A stretch of 17,312 nucleotides of DNA from Clostridia bacterium (GCA_900766735.1 CAAFWO010000032.1:1-17312); one strand, 5' to 3'; shown: positions 1 through 6,425, counted from the stretch's first letter. Notes: generated by a model not told the origin, from the letters alone. Made by a program: numbers and translations.

Positions 1-6
1 GTAACG

Positions 7-40
7 GTGACTGGAGTTCAGACGTGTGCTCTTCCGATCT
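7..40 (+). other. Illumina TruSeq adapter sequence (contamination)
   Basis: Bases 7-40 match the 34-base TruSeq index-side adapter/primer from memory, beginning GTGACTGGAGTT and ending CTCTTCCGATCT. The six bases before it (1-6, gtaacg) sit where the 6-base index lies in that oligonucleotide. This is not genomic sequence. It marks the window start as an untrimmed contig end, and the apparent GTG start at 24 for the first reading frame lies inside the adapter and is artificial. Confidence 0.97.
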
Positions 41-41
41 G

Positions 42-821
42 ACGGATAATTCCGTTCCGACAAGCTATGAAAAAACGGACGGAGCGGTGCTCGCATGGGG
101 CACGAGTGCACAGTTTTTGACCGAAGATGAGCTTTCAAAGGGCGTTATTTTGGACGCGGTTTCGGCAAAAATACTTTCCGAGCGCGGAATCGACGTCGGC
201 TTTGAAAAAATGGAGAGCACAAAAAAGCCGGACGGCGAATATTTCTTTGACGATGAGGATCAGACGATCGTGCTGACGCCGACCGACAGGGGATTTTTCC
301 GTTTTAAGCTGAAAGAGGGCGCAAATGTAAAGGGTATGTTCTACAGCTCTGAGCTGATTCTGGGCGTGGCGAAGGGGTACTCTGATCGAACGGACGAATT
401 TCCTGCGTGCTATACATATGAAAACAATGACGGTCAGCGTTTCATGGTCTACACCTTTTCGCCGACATTTGTCAAAACGAAAAGCGAATGGCACATGGGG
501 CTTTTCAGAAATTACTACAGGCAAAAACAGCTTGTAAGCGGCTATAAATGGCTTTCGGGAAATGAGCTTCCGGCGGTCTGCCTTAAATGTCCGGGGCTAT
601 ACATCATTGCGAAGGGCGATGAAAATAAGCTCTCGCTCGGGCTTTTCAACATCTCGCCCGATGAGATCGAAAGACCCGAGATCACGCTCGGCGAAAGCTT
701 TGCGTCGGCTGACTTTTACAATACGAAAGGTACGCTTGAAAAAGAAACGGTCACACTCTCTTCGCCCTTGCCGCCCTACGGCTTTGCGCTGGTAACGCTT
801 GAAAAATACAAAGTTCAATGA
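42..821 (+). CDS. 3' part of an unrecognised protein, 5' end lost
   Basis: The open frame runs from the adapter junction to TGA at 819-821, about 259 genomic residues; base 41 is the last base of a codon made mostly of adapter. I do not recognise the family. The protein is soluble-looking, with no membrane segment, and is rich in aromatic residues. Its last part (ADFYNTKGTLEKE, then SPLPPYGFALVTLE) resembles the C-terminal beta-sandwich that closes many glycoside hydrolases and related carbohydrate-active proteins, where a 'PPYGF'-type strand is common; this is a weak impression only. The true start and any catalytic domain are missing because the contig begins here. A hairpin at 880-918 follows, so the gene probably ends its transcription unit. 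Confidence 0.6.
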   Translation, partial: TDNSVPTSYEKTDGAVLAWGTSAQFLTEDELSKGVILDAVSAKILSERGIDVGFEKMESTKKPDGEYFFDDEDQTIVLTPTDRGFFRFKLKEGANVKGMFYSSELILGVAKGYSDRTDEFPACYTYENNDGQRFMVYTFSPTFVKTKSEWHMGLFRNYYRQKQLVSGYKWLSGNELPAVCLKCPGLYIIAKGDENKLSLGLFNISPDEIERPEITLGESFASADFYNTKGTLEKETVTLSSPLPPYGFALVTLEKYKVQ

Positions 822-870
822 AAAAAGCAGAGAATGGGCAATATAACTGAAAAAAGAGCAATATATTGCG

Positions 871-899
871 TTTACTAATAAAAACTCCTGTGATATAAT
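871..899 (+). promoter_or_regulatory. Candidate sigma-A promoter with extended -10
   Basis: TTTACT (871-876) lies 17 bases before TATAAT (894-899), which is preceded by TG at 891-892, giving an extended -10. The -10 is consensus and the -35 matches at 4 of 6 bases. It would start transcription near 906 and serve the small secreted-protein gene at 969. The -10 lies in the left arm of the hairpin at 880-918. Confidence 0.5.
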
Positions 900-918
900 A
901 TATATCATAGGAGTTTTT
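880..918. terminator. Bidirectional hairpin terminator
   Basis: AAAAACTCCT (880-889) pairs with AGGAGTTTTT (909-918). The stem continues through a G-T pair and TGATATA/TATATCA to a 3-base loop at 898-900. A-tract and T-tract flank the stem, so it can stop transcription both ways. It ends the unit of the truncated gene at 42-821. Confidence 0.65.
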
Positions 919-968
919 ATGATTTGTTTTGTGCAAATTGCCAAAAATATGAAGACGGAGGGAGAAAT

Positions 969-1341
969 ATGAAAAAGACACTTGCTATTATCTTATCGGC
1001 GGTGATGATCTTAGGCGTCGTTGCCGTTCTGCCGTCGTTCGCGGCGGAGGCATACGCTTGACGGCGTTCTTGAAAAGATGAACGCTTCAATACACCGGGA
1101 AGAAGAAACACACACCATTAATATTTCAAAGGGTGCGTACGATATGACTTTTCAGATATGGAGCAACCTTGTGTATGTTGACGGCACGAAGAACGGCCGT
1201 ATACGCTACACATTGGCTGAGCCGCCCAGGCTCACGAACGGCAGTATTTACGTCCCGATAAAATTCATAACCGACTATCTTGGTTATTCCTACGTGTCAG
1301 ACGGGAACGGGACGGTCACAATTTCAAAAGAGTATCGTTAA
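969..1341 (+). pseudogene. Frameshifted secreted protein with Cu-amine-oxidase-N1-type domain
   Basis: ATG 969 follows a good ribosome site (GGAGGGAG, 958-965). It opens a classic signal peptide: MKK, a hydrophobic core ILSAVMILGVVAVL, then an AEAYA cleavage region. That frame stops at TGA 1059-1061. A second frame carries on across the break from about 1057: DGVLEKMNAS and a domain resembling copper amine oxidase N-terminal (PF07833-type) stalk domains, with a beta-strand/VDGT turn, then TNGSIYVPIKFITDYLG and a TVTISKE end. Removing one T near 1058-1059 would join the two as AYADGVLEKM. The repaired protein would be about 123 residues, short for a secreted or surface protein. The last 18 bases overlap the convergent gene at 1324. 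It may be a real pseudogene, or a one-base assembly error near a poorly supported contig end. Confidence 0.65.
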
Positions 1342-2268
1342 AAGCGCATACATAACGGGGATCGTTATAACGCATAAGGTGTGCGAGATCATCGCCATCG
1401 ACGCTCCGGTGGAGGTGTCTCCGCCGTAGGCCGCCGGGAACACGACGGTGTTTAGGCCGAGCGGTGTTCCGTAGGCAAAGAGCGTTAAAAAGAGCGTGTT
1501 TTTATCGGCACCGAGAAGTTTAAGAAGGAGTATAAAAGCGGACGGAAGGACAATGAGCCTTAAAAACGTCGCTATATACACCTTCTTATTCTTTAAAAGG
1601 CCGGCGATGTCATAGCTTCCGATAACAAAACCCGTCAGTATCATGGCGAGCGGCCCCATGCAGGAGGAAAGACTGCTTATGGTCTGGCGGATAAACGAAG
1701 GCACGCTCTCCGAAAGACCGCTGAGCCCTAAAAATGCGCCTATCAGAATTGAAATAAAAATCGGGTTTAAAAGGTTTTTTAAGGGGCTTTGCGTTTTCTC
1801 GCCCTTGGGGATCAAAATTATAACGCCCCAGGTATAGACCGCAACGTTCAGCGGGAGTATATAGAGCATGTAGTTATAGAGCATAGAGTCGCCCATTATG
1901 GCCGGGACGATCGCGTTTCCCATGAACGAAAAGTTGCCGAAGGCAAGCGCGTATTTATAAATATTTCTTTTATAGCCGTCGTCTCCGGCGAAGACCTTTG
2001 AAAGCGGCAGGGCAACGGCAAGTGCGATCACGAGCGCCGCGAGGCAGTATAAGATGAGCTTATACTGCTCTGTCACCGAGCTTACGGTGCAATATTTCAT
2101 AAATGTGTTGATAATGAGAGCCGGAACCAAAAAGTAGTTCTCGAGTTTTGAGAGCACTGTCGCCGCGTTCTCGGGGGCAAGCTTCAACTTGTTTGCCAGA
2201 AAACCGACGATCATACACAAAAACATAACGAGCATGGGCGACAAGGTCGCCTTAAAAGTTTCAAACAA
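1324..2268 (-). CDS. AEC-family (auxin efflux carrier-like) permease
   Basis: The product is a 314-residue integral membrane protein with about ten hydrophobic segments in two halves, matching the membrane transport protein family PF03547. Recognisable spots are FGNFSFMGNAIVPAIMG in the middle and GTPLGLNTVVFPAAYGGD near the C-terminus, the paired broken-helix regions of this family. Bacterial members export or exchange organic acids such as malate, or amino acids; the substrate here cannot be told. The start is TTG at 2268, only 15 bases after ispE, with a weak ribosome site, so translation probably relies on coupling to ispE; ATG at residue 12 is an alternative that still leaves the first helix intact. 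It overlaps the opposing frameshifted gene by 18 bases at its 3' end, with no terminator between them. Confidence 0.9.
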   Translation of the reverse strand: MFETFKATLSPMLVMFLCMIVGFLANKLKLAPENAATVLSKLENYFLVPALIINTFMKYCTVSSVTEQYKLILYCLAALVIALAVALPLSKVFAGDDGYKRNIYKYALAFGNFSFMGNAIVPAIMGDSMLYNYMLYILPLNVAVYTWGVIILIPKGEKTQSPLKNLLNPIFISILIGAFLGLSGLSESVPSFIRQTISSLSSCMGPLAMILTGFVIGSYDIAGLLKNKKVYIATFLRLIVLPSAFILLLKLLGADKNTLFLTLFAYGTPLGLNTVVFPAAYGGDTSTGASMAMISHTLCVITIPVMYALLTILF

Positions 2269-2283
2269 TTAAAACACCGTCTT

Positions 2284-3135
2284 TCATATAAGTCTGGTTA
2301 AAAAGGCCGAAATTCCGGAGCTTGCCAAAAGCTCCTTTGCGGATTCGGCTTTTTTCATTGAGTCGAACAGCCCGAAAACGCACGAGCCCGAACCGCTCAT
2401 GCACGCGCCCTGTGCGCCGGAGCCGGTCAGAAGGCCGGGGAATTTTGCAATCTCGGGCCGAAGAAGCTTTGCCGCGCTCCAGAACGCATTGTAAAGGTTA
2501 GCGGTGACCGAGGAAAAATCGTTATCTCTAACGGCTTTTATGATTTTCTCCTTGTCCGGTGCGGGGAGCTTTTCCGAGGAGTCGAACCGGGAATACATTT
2601 CCTTCGTGTTTAACGAAAACGTCGGCTTTACGATAACGGCGAAGGTGCTTTTAAGCGTCGGGAGCGGCGTTATCTCATCGCCGATGCCGGAGCAAAGAGC
2701 CGCGCCCTTTTTAAGGCAGAACGGTACGTCCGCTCCGAGCTTCGAGGAAAGCGCCAAAAGCTCATCCTCCGAAAACGGCTTCCCCAAAAGGTAGTTAAGC
2801 GCCGATAAGACGGCCGCGCCGTCCGTGCTTGAGCCGCCGAGCCCGCCGCCGACGGGAATTCTTTTTTTGATCGCGATGCTGACACCCTTTTTTTTTCCTG
2901 CTTCCGACAAAAAAAGAGCCGCCGCCTTATGGGCGATGTTTTTCTCGTCAGTCGGGATATACGGCTTGTCGCATGTTAACCTGATGCGGCCGCTGTCATC
3001 AAGCGAGACCGTCACGCTGTCGCGCAGGTCAACTGTGTGCATCACGGTTTCGATATTGTGGTATTTGTCCTCCCGGAGGCCGGTTATGTCAAGATACAGG
3101 TTGATCTTTGCGTTGGCCGATACGGTGATGTCCAA
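2284..3135 (-). CDS. ispE: 4-diphosphocytidyl-2-C-methyl-D-erythritol kinase
   Basis: IspE phosphorylates CDP-methylerythritol with ATP in the MEP route to isopentenyl diphosphate. The 283-residue length fits the family (about 280-290). It is a GHMP kinase: the N-terminus reads DITVSANAKINLYLDITG with KYHNIETVM following, and the ATP-binding glycine/serine loop is PVGGGLGGSSTDGAA. The C-terminal motif is GSGAQGACMSGSGSCVFG. I chose TTG at 3135 rather than an upstream GTG at 3189 because GGAGG lies 7 bases before it and the family's N-terminus starts exactly there (M-D-I-T-V). The 18 extra upstream residues (KKDAFIAKRRRGG) are unlike IspE. It is followed 15 bases later by the AEC permease. Its only visible promoter is about 200 bases upstream, beyond two hairpins. 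Confidence 0.95.
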   Translation of the reverse strand: MDITVSANAKINLYLDITGLREDKYHNIETVMHTVDLRDSVTVSLDDSGRIRLTCDKPYIPTDEKNIAHKAAALFLSEAGKKKGVSIAIKKRIPVGGGLGGSSTDGAAVLSALNYLLGKPFSEDELLALSSKLGADVPFCLKKGAALCSGIGDEITPLPTLKSTFAVIVKPTFSLNTKEMYSRFDSSEKLPAPDKEKIIKAVRDNDFSSVTANLYNAFWSAAKLLRPEIAKFPGLLTGSGAQGACMSGSGSCVFGLFDSMKKAESAKELLASSGISAFLTRLI

Positions 3136-3195
3136 ATTGATCCCTCCTCTTCGCCGTTTTGCAATAAAAGCATCTTTTTTGCCTTGCACATCATA

Positions 3196-3230
3196 AAAAT
3201 CTTGCTTTTGTGATATGCAAGGAGATTTTT
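3196..3230 (-). terminator. Imperfect terminator-like hairpin before ispE
   Basis: Read on the minus strand, AAAAATCTCCTTGC pairs with GCAAGATTTTT with three unpaired bases in the left arm, ending in a T-run. It lies about 60 bases before the ispE start. Its sequence resembles a decayed version of the perfect hairpin after asnS (11502-11538). It may be a weak second terminator for spoIVA or an attenuator for ispE. Confidence 0.45.
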
Positions 3231-3258
3231 GCGAACAGCTTTATGCCCTCAAATATTA

Positions 3259-3293
3259 AAAAAGTACCGGAACCTTAAGGCTCGGTACTTTTT
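3259..3293 (-). terminator. Intrinsic terminator downstream of spoIVA
   Basis: AAAAAGTACCG pairs with CGGTACTTTTT. On the minus strand the stem extends by AGCC/GGTT around a TTAA loop, with one bulged C. The T-run follows directly. It lies 75 bases after the spoIVA stop and forms the 3' half of the conserved element at 3259-3330. Confidence 0.85.
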
Positions 3294-3330
3294 CGTGAAA
3301 CCATTACTTTCTTATCGCGGACCGGCTTTA
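3259..3330 (-). other. Conserved 3'-UTR element, copy A
   Basis: Minus-strand bases 3327 down to 3294 (AGCCGGTCCGCGATAAGA and on to TTTCACG) match 29 of 34 bases of the copy at 17235-17268, by hand alignment. Both copies run straight into a terminator whose stem sequence differs but whose loop is CCTTAA-like. In both, AGCCG can pair with YGGTT (G-U in this copy, G-C in the other). The function is unknown: it could be a 3'-UTR processing or protein-binding site, or a conserved terminator cassette. Confidence 0.7.
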
Positions 3331-3346
3331 TGCTAATATATTAGCA
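3331..3346. promoter_or_regulatory. 16-bp perfect palindrome over a -10 box (candidate operator)
   Basis: TGCTAATATATTAGCA is identical to its reverse complement and is centred on the TAATAT -10 box of the minus-strand promoter at 3338-3366. A repressor bound here would block that promoter. A perfect 16-bp palindrome is expected by chance roughly once per several tens of kilobases, so the position, more than the repeat, makes it notable. It is not the CIRCE heat-shock operator, which has a 9-base spacer. Confidence 0.45.
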
Positions 3347-3366
3347 CAATAGGGGGATTTTGTCAA
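3338..3366 (-). promoter_or_regulatory. Strong sigma-A-type promoter reading toward ispE
   Basis: On the minus strand TTGACA (3366-3361), a 17-base spacer, then TGC-TAATAT (-10 at 3343-3338, TG-extended). The start would be near 3331. It lies directly after the spoIVA stop, and transcription meets the hairpin at 3293-3259 within about 40 bases. It therefore makes either a short RNA of about 70 bases or, on read-through, the ispE-AEC message with a leader of about 200 bases. Confidence 0.7.
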
Positions 3367-3367
3367 A

Positions 3368-4843
3368 TCAAAGGATAATACAGATAAGGCCGCCGGAGCC
3401 CTCGTTTATGATGCGTTCAAGAGTTGTGCGAAGCTTTTCGCGTGCGTCGTCCGGCATCCTGGAAAGCTTGTTGTTAAGCTCCTCGTTTACCAGCTCATGA
3501 AGTGACTTGCCGAAAAGGTTCGACCCCCAGAGCTTTTTCGGGTCGGACTCGAACTCCTCCAAAAGGTAGTGCACGAGCTCCTCCGATTCGCGCTCCGTGC
3601 CGACGATCGGTGCAACCTCTGTCTGAATATCCGCGCGCATCATATGTATCGACGGCGCGCTGGCACAGAGGCGGACGCCGTATCTTCCGCCCTGGCGGAT
3701 GATCTCCGGCTCTTCTAAGTGAAGCTCGTCGATACCGGGATTAACGATGCCGTAGCCCGTTTCGCGAACCTGGTGGAGCGCATATTTTATTCTGTCATAC
3801 TCTTTTTCTGTCTTGGAAAGGCGCATTAAAAGGCGCATCAGCTTTTCGTCGCTGTCGACTTCAAAACCTGTTGTTTCCTTTATTATATTATAGAAAAGAT
3901 CTCCCTTTAAGGTGATCCCGGCGACGACGCGGCCCGTGCCTAAGTTGACGTTCTCGACCGCGGCATTTTGAATATATTCCTCAGACAAAAACGCGTCTGT
4001 CAGATAGTGGATCTGGCTTATGCGGTCGATCTTATAGACAGTCTCGCGTATCTTTGCATATACCTTGCTTTTAAGCTCGTGATCGGGAGAGAGAGCCTCG
4101 ATCCAACCGGGAATATTTAAGCCGATCTCCGTTACGGGAAACTCATAGAGCACCGATTCCAAAATCGATGATATGTCCGCCTCGGCAAGATGCGCGCAGT
4201 CGACGCGCTTGACGCTGACATCGAATTTTTCCGCGATCTCACGCGCGGCGCTCTTTGCCGCCTCGCTTTCGGGCGCGGCGGAGTTTAAGAGCACCAAAAA
4301 GGGCTTTCCGATCGCCTTGAGCTCGGAAATGACGCGCCCCTCCGCTTCGATATAGTCGCTTCTCGGAATGTCCGTTATCGTGCCGTCCGTTGTCACGACG
4401 AGGCCGATCGTCGAATGCTCGTTGATGACCTTTTTCGTGCCGGCCTCGGCCGCCGCCTCAAAGGGCATCGCCTCGTCCGACCACGGAGTTTTCACCATTC
4501 GCGGCGCATCGTCCTCAAACTGGCCGATCGCGCCGGGCACGATGTAGCCGACGCAGTCGATAAGCCGCACATTTAATGACGACTTGCCCGAGTCGAAGGA
4601 AATTTTCACGGCTTCGTTGGGAATGAATTTCGGCTCCGTCGTCATGATCGTTTTGCCAGAGGCGCTTTGCGGCATTTCGTCCGCTGCTCTCTCACGCTTA
4701 TAGGGGTTATCGATCTTGGGGAGCACAAAATATTCCATAAACTTTTTTATAAAGGTGGATTTTCCGGTTCTGACCGGACCCACCACTCCTAAGTAGATAT
4801 CGCCGTCAGTCCTTTTGGCAATATCAGAATAAATGTTTTCCAT
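3368..4843 (-). CDS. spoIVA: Stage IV sporulation protein A (spore coat basement ATPase)
   Basis: SpoIVA is made in the mother cell and polymerises, using ATP hydrolysis, into the basement layer of the coat around the forespore, anchored there by SpoVM. The 491-residue product matches the usual length (B. subtilis about 492). The N-terminus MENIYSDIAKRTDGDIYLGVVGP leads into a Walker A loop (GPVRTGKST), then a Walker B-like strand (LIDCVGYIV) as in TRAFAC GTPase-like folds. The extreme C-terminus GGLICIIL is the conserved SpoIVA tail. I start at ATG 4843, with GGAGG 8-12 bases upstream, rather than at 4876, because the candidate sigma-E -10 box covers 4876-4883 and family members begin with MEN-type sequence. 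This gene is strong evidence that the organism forms endospores. Confidence 0.97.
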   Translation of the reverse strand: MENIYSDIAKRTDGDIYLGVVGPVRTGKSTFIKKFMEYFVLPKIDNPYKRERAADEMPQSASGKTIMTTEPKFIPNEAVKISFDSGKSSLNVRLIDCVGYIVPGAIGQFEDDAPRMVKTPWSDEAMPFEAAAEAGTKKVINEHSTIGLVVTTDGTITDIPRSDYIEAEGRVISELKAIGKPFLVLLNSAAPESEAAKSAAREIAEKFDVSVKRVDCAHLAEADISSILESVLYEFPVTEIGLNIPGWIEALSPDHELKSKVYAKIRETVYKIDRISQIHYLTDAFLSEEYIQNAAVENVNLGTGRVVAGITLKGDLFYNIIKETTGFEVDSDEKLMRLLMRLSKTEKEYDRIKYALHQVRETGYGIVNPGIDELHLEEPEIIRQGGRYGVRLCASAPSIHMMRADIQTEVAPIVGTERESEELVHYLLEEFESDPKKLWGSNLFGKSLHELVNEELNNKLSRMPDDAREKLRTTLERIINEGSGGLICIIL

Positions 4844-4875
4844 AAAAATTCCTCCATCTAAGTGTAGTTTGTACA

Positions 4876-4904
4876 TATGTATGACCGGAAACGAAGTTTT
4901 ATGA
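4876..4904 (-). promoter_or_regulatory. Candidate sigma-E (mother-cell) promoter of spoIVA
   Basis: On the minus strand TCATAAA (4904-4898), a 14-base spacer, then CATACATA (4883-4876). The -10 closely matches the sigma-E CATACANT consensus and the -35 the KMATATT pattern at 5 of 7 bases. The start would fall near 4869, leaving a leader of about 25 bases with GGAGG before ATG 4843. This agrees with the known mother-cell sigma-E control of spoIVA. Confidence 0.65.
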
Positions 4905-4962
4905 TAATTTTATTGAAAAACACAAAAAACTCAAATAAATCGCGCCGTATGTTAATTTTTTG

Positions 4963-4991
4963 TTGACAAATAATGAACAACATGGTATTAT
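4963..4991 (+). promoter_or_regulatory. Strong sigma-A promoter of the amino-acid importer operon
   Basis: TTGACA (4963-4968), a 17-base spacer and TATTAT (4986-4991) form a near-consensus vegetative promoter. The start would be near 4998, giving a leader of about 105 bases to ATG 5103. The leader can form a GTCC/GGAC hairpin (5017-5029), or a competing CCGCC/GGCGG pairing (5019-5023 with 5041-5045); neither matches a riboswitch I know. Confidence 0.8.
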
Positions 4992-5102
4992 ATCTGTATG
5001 TGAAACTGCTACATTAGTCCGCCGTGGACGGGCAAAATGAGGCGGGGGATCAGGCGGAAGGCAAAGCTTTTCGCAAATCAAATTATATTGGAGGTTATAG
5101 GA

Positions 5103-6290
5103 ATGAAAAAAGCATTAGCACTGCTTCTTGCGTGCCTCATGGTCTGCATGGCGTTCACGGCTTGCACAGGCGGCAACAATGAAGCGAACAAAGACGGAAA
5201 CAAGACTGTTTACATCGGCGTTTACGAGCCCCAGTCGGGTGACAACGGTGCCGGCGGTAAGCAGGAAATACTCGGTATGCAGTATGCAAACTCTCTTTAT
5301 CCCACCGTTGAGATCGGCGGAGAGACATATAATGTAGAGCTTGTATATGCTGATAACGAGTCTTCAACAGATAAGGCTGTTTCGGCAGCATCGACACTCG
5401 TTTCAAAGGGCGTTTCGGTTGTTTTGGGCTCTTACGGTTCGAGCGTTTCGATCGCGGCGGGCGACACATTTAAGGCAGCTAACATCCCGGCTATCGGCGT
5501 TACCTGCACAAACCCCCAGGTTACAGAGGGAAATGACTGCTACTTCAGAATCTGCTTCCTCGATCCCTTCCAGGGAACGGTTTTGGCAAACTATGCCGCG
5601 GACGAGCTTAAGGCTAAGACAGCTTACTGCTTAGGCCAGCTCGGAAACGACTACGACCAGGGTCTTATCAACTACTTTAAGGAAGCTGCCGAAAAGCTCG
5701 GCGTTAAGGTTATCACAGAGAACTTCCCCGAGAACAACTCTGACTTTAACTCTTATCTTACAAACGCTGTAAACAGCAACGCGGACGTTATCTTTGCTCC
5801 CTGCTCCATAAGCTATGCTCAGCTCATTGTTGAACAGGCTGCCGCAAAGGGAATCACCTGCCCCTTGCTCGCTGCCGATACGTGGGATTCAAACGTTATC
5901 TTAGAGGCTGCAAAGGGCAAGGATATCAACATCAACATCACTACCTTCTATGCCGAGGGCGGAAACCCCGAGTTTGAGGAAGGCATTAAGGCTTGGATCA
6001 ACGGCGATTCCAAAAACCTTGCAAACAACGGCGGCAACGATACTCTTTCCGCTGTATCCGTAATGGGTTACGACGCTTACATGGTAGCTCTTGAGGCGAT
6101 AAAGGCTGCTGACTCGAAGGACGCATCTGCCGTTAAGGCGGCCCTTCCCTCAATCGTATACACAGGCGTAACGGGCGAAATTAAGTTTAACGAGACCGGC
6201 GATGCGGAAAGAACGGAAGCTTACATCAAGAAGGCAAACACCGAAAACGCAACATGGGATTTCGTTAAGGTTCAGGGCATTACAGAATAA
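5103..6290 (+). CDS. Branched-chain-amino-acid-type ABC transporter substrate-binding lipoprotein
   Basis: A 395-residue extracytoplasmic binding protein of the LivJ/LivK type (type I periplasmic-binding fold, PF13458-like). It has a lipoprotein signal: MKKALALLLACLMVCMAFTAC, with Cys21 as the likely lipidated residue in an FTAC box, then a GGNNEANKDGN linker. Family features include VYIGVYEPQSGDNGAGG at the first strand, ELVYADNESSTDKAVSAA, an ASTLVSKGVSVVLGSYGSS loop, and a C-terminal YTGVTGEIKFNETGDAER motif. ATG 5103 is chosen because GGAGG lies 9-13 bases upstream and the signal peptide begins there; a frame-compatible upstream ATG at 5037 would add 22 residues before it. First gene of the operon; the substrate (Leu/Ile/Val by family) is inferred. 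Codon use suggests strong expression. Confidence 0.93.
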   Translation: MKKALALLLACLMVCMAFTACTGGNNEANKDGNKTVYIGVYEPQSGDNGAGGKQEILGMQYANSLYPTVEIGGETYNVELVYADNESSTDKAVSAASTLVSKGVSVVLGSYGSSVSIAAGDTFKAANIPAIGVTCTNPQVTEGNDCYFRICFLDPFQGTVLANYAADELKAKTAYCLGQLGNDYDQGLINYFKEAAEKLGVKVITENFPENNSDFNSYLTNAVNSNADVIFAPCSISYAQLIVEQAAAKGITCPLLAADTWDSNVILEAAKGKDININITTFYAEGGNPEFEEGIKAWINGDSKNLANNGGNDTLSAVSVMGYDAYMVALEAIKAADSKDASAVKAALPSIVYTGVTGEIKFNETGDAERTEAYIKKANTENATWDFVKVQGITE

Positions 6291-6294
6291 TAAA

Positions 6295-6341
6295 AAAATC
6301 AGATGATTTTCGTGGCGGAAGCTAAAACTGTAGCTTCCGCC
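6295..6341 (+). other. Hairpins in the 3' region of the binding-protein gene
   Basis: A small AAAATC/GATTTT hairpin (6295-6310) is followed by a perfect 11-bp stem, GGCGGAAGCTA (6314-6324) with TAGCTTCCGCC (6331-6341), loop of 6. There is no T-run after the second stem, so it looks like an RNA-stabilising or processing structure rather than a full terminator. Such stems after binding-protein genes usually help keep the binding protein in excess over the permease. Confidence 0.6.
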
Positions 6342-6373
6342 ATGAATCATACATGTGCCCCGGAGCACGGGAA

Positions 6374-6425
6374 CGTATAAACGCGTTCCATACATTATCC
6401 GTATGAGGCGGATTTATACGTTTTT
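6374..6425 (+). terminator. Hairpin with T-run before the first permease gene (possible attenuator)
   Basis: CGTATAAA (6374-6381) pairs with TTTATACG (6413-6420). Inside it CATAC (6389-6393) pairs with GTATG (6401-6405), and five Ts follow at 6421-6425. The shape is that of a partial terminator, 20 bases before the permease start at 6446. It could lower permease expression or be regulated. No known riboswitch class fits. Confidence 0.5.

Noticed and set aside
24..41. GTG start codon of the first reading frame
   Set aside because: It lies within the sequencing adapter, so it is not a biological start.
3136..3189. Upstream GTG start for ispE adding 18 residues
   Set aside because: No ribosome site precedes it and the added residues do not fit IspE N-termini; GGAGG is placed for TTG 3135.
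3331..3346. CIRCE (HrcA) operator
   Set aside because: TTAGCA is shared, but the arms lack CTC/GAG and there is no 9-base spacer; the sequence is a continuous palindrome.
5037..5102. N-terminal extension of the binding lipoprotein (MRRGIRRKAK...) or a leader peptide
   Set aside because: It is in frame with the gene, lacks a good ribosome site, is not rich in Leu/Ile/Val codons, and would bury the clear lipoprotein signal that starts at 5103 behind GGAGG.
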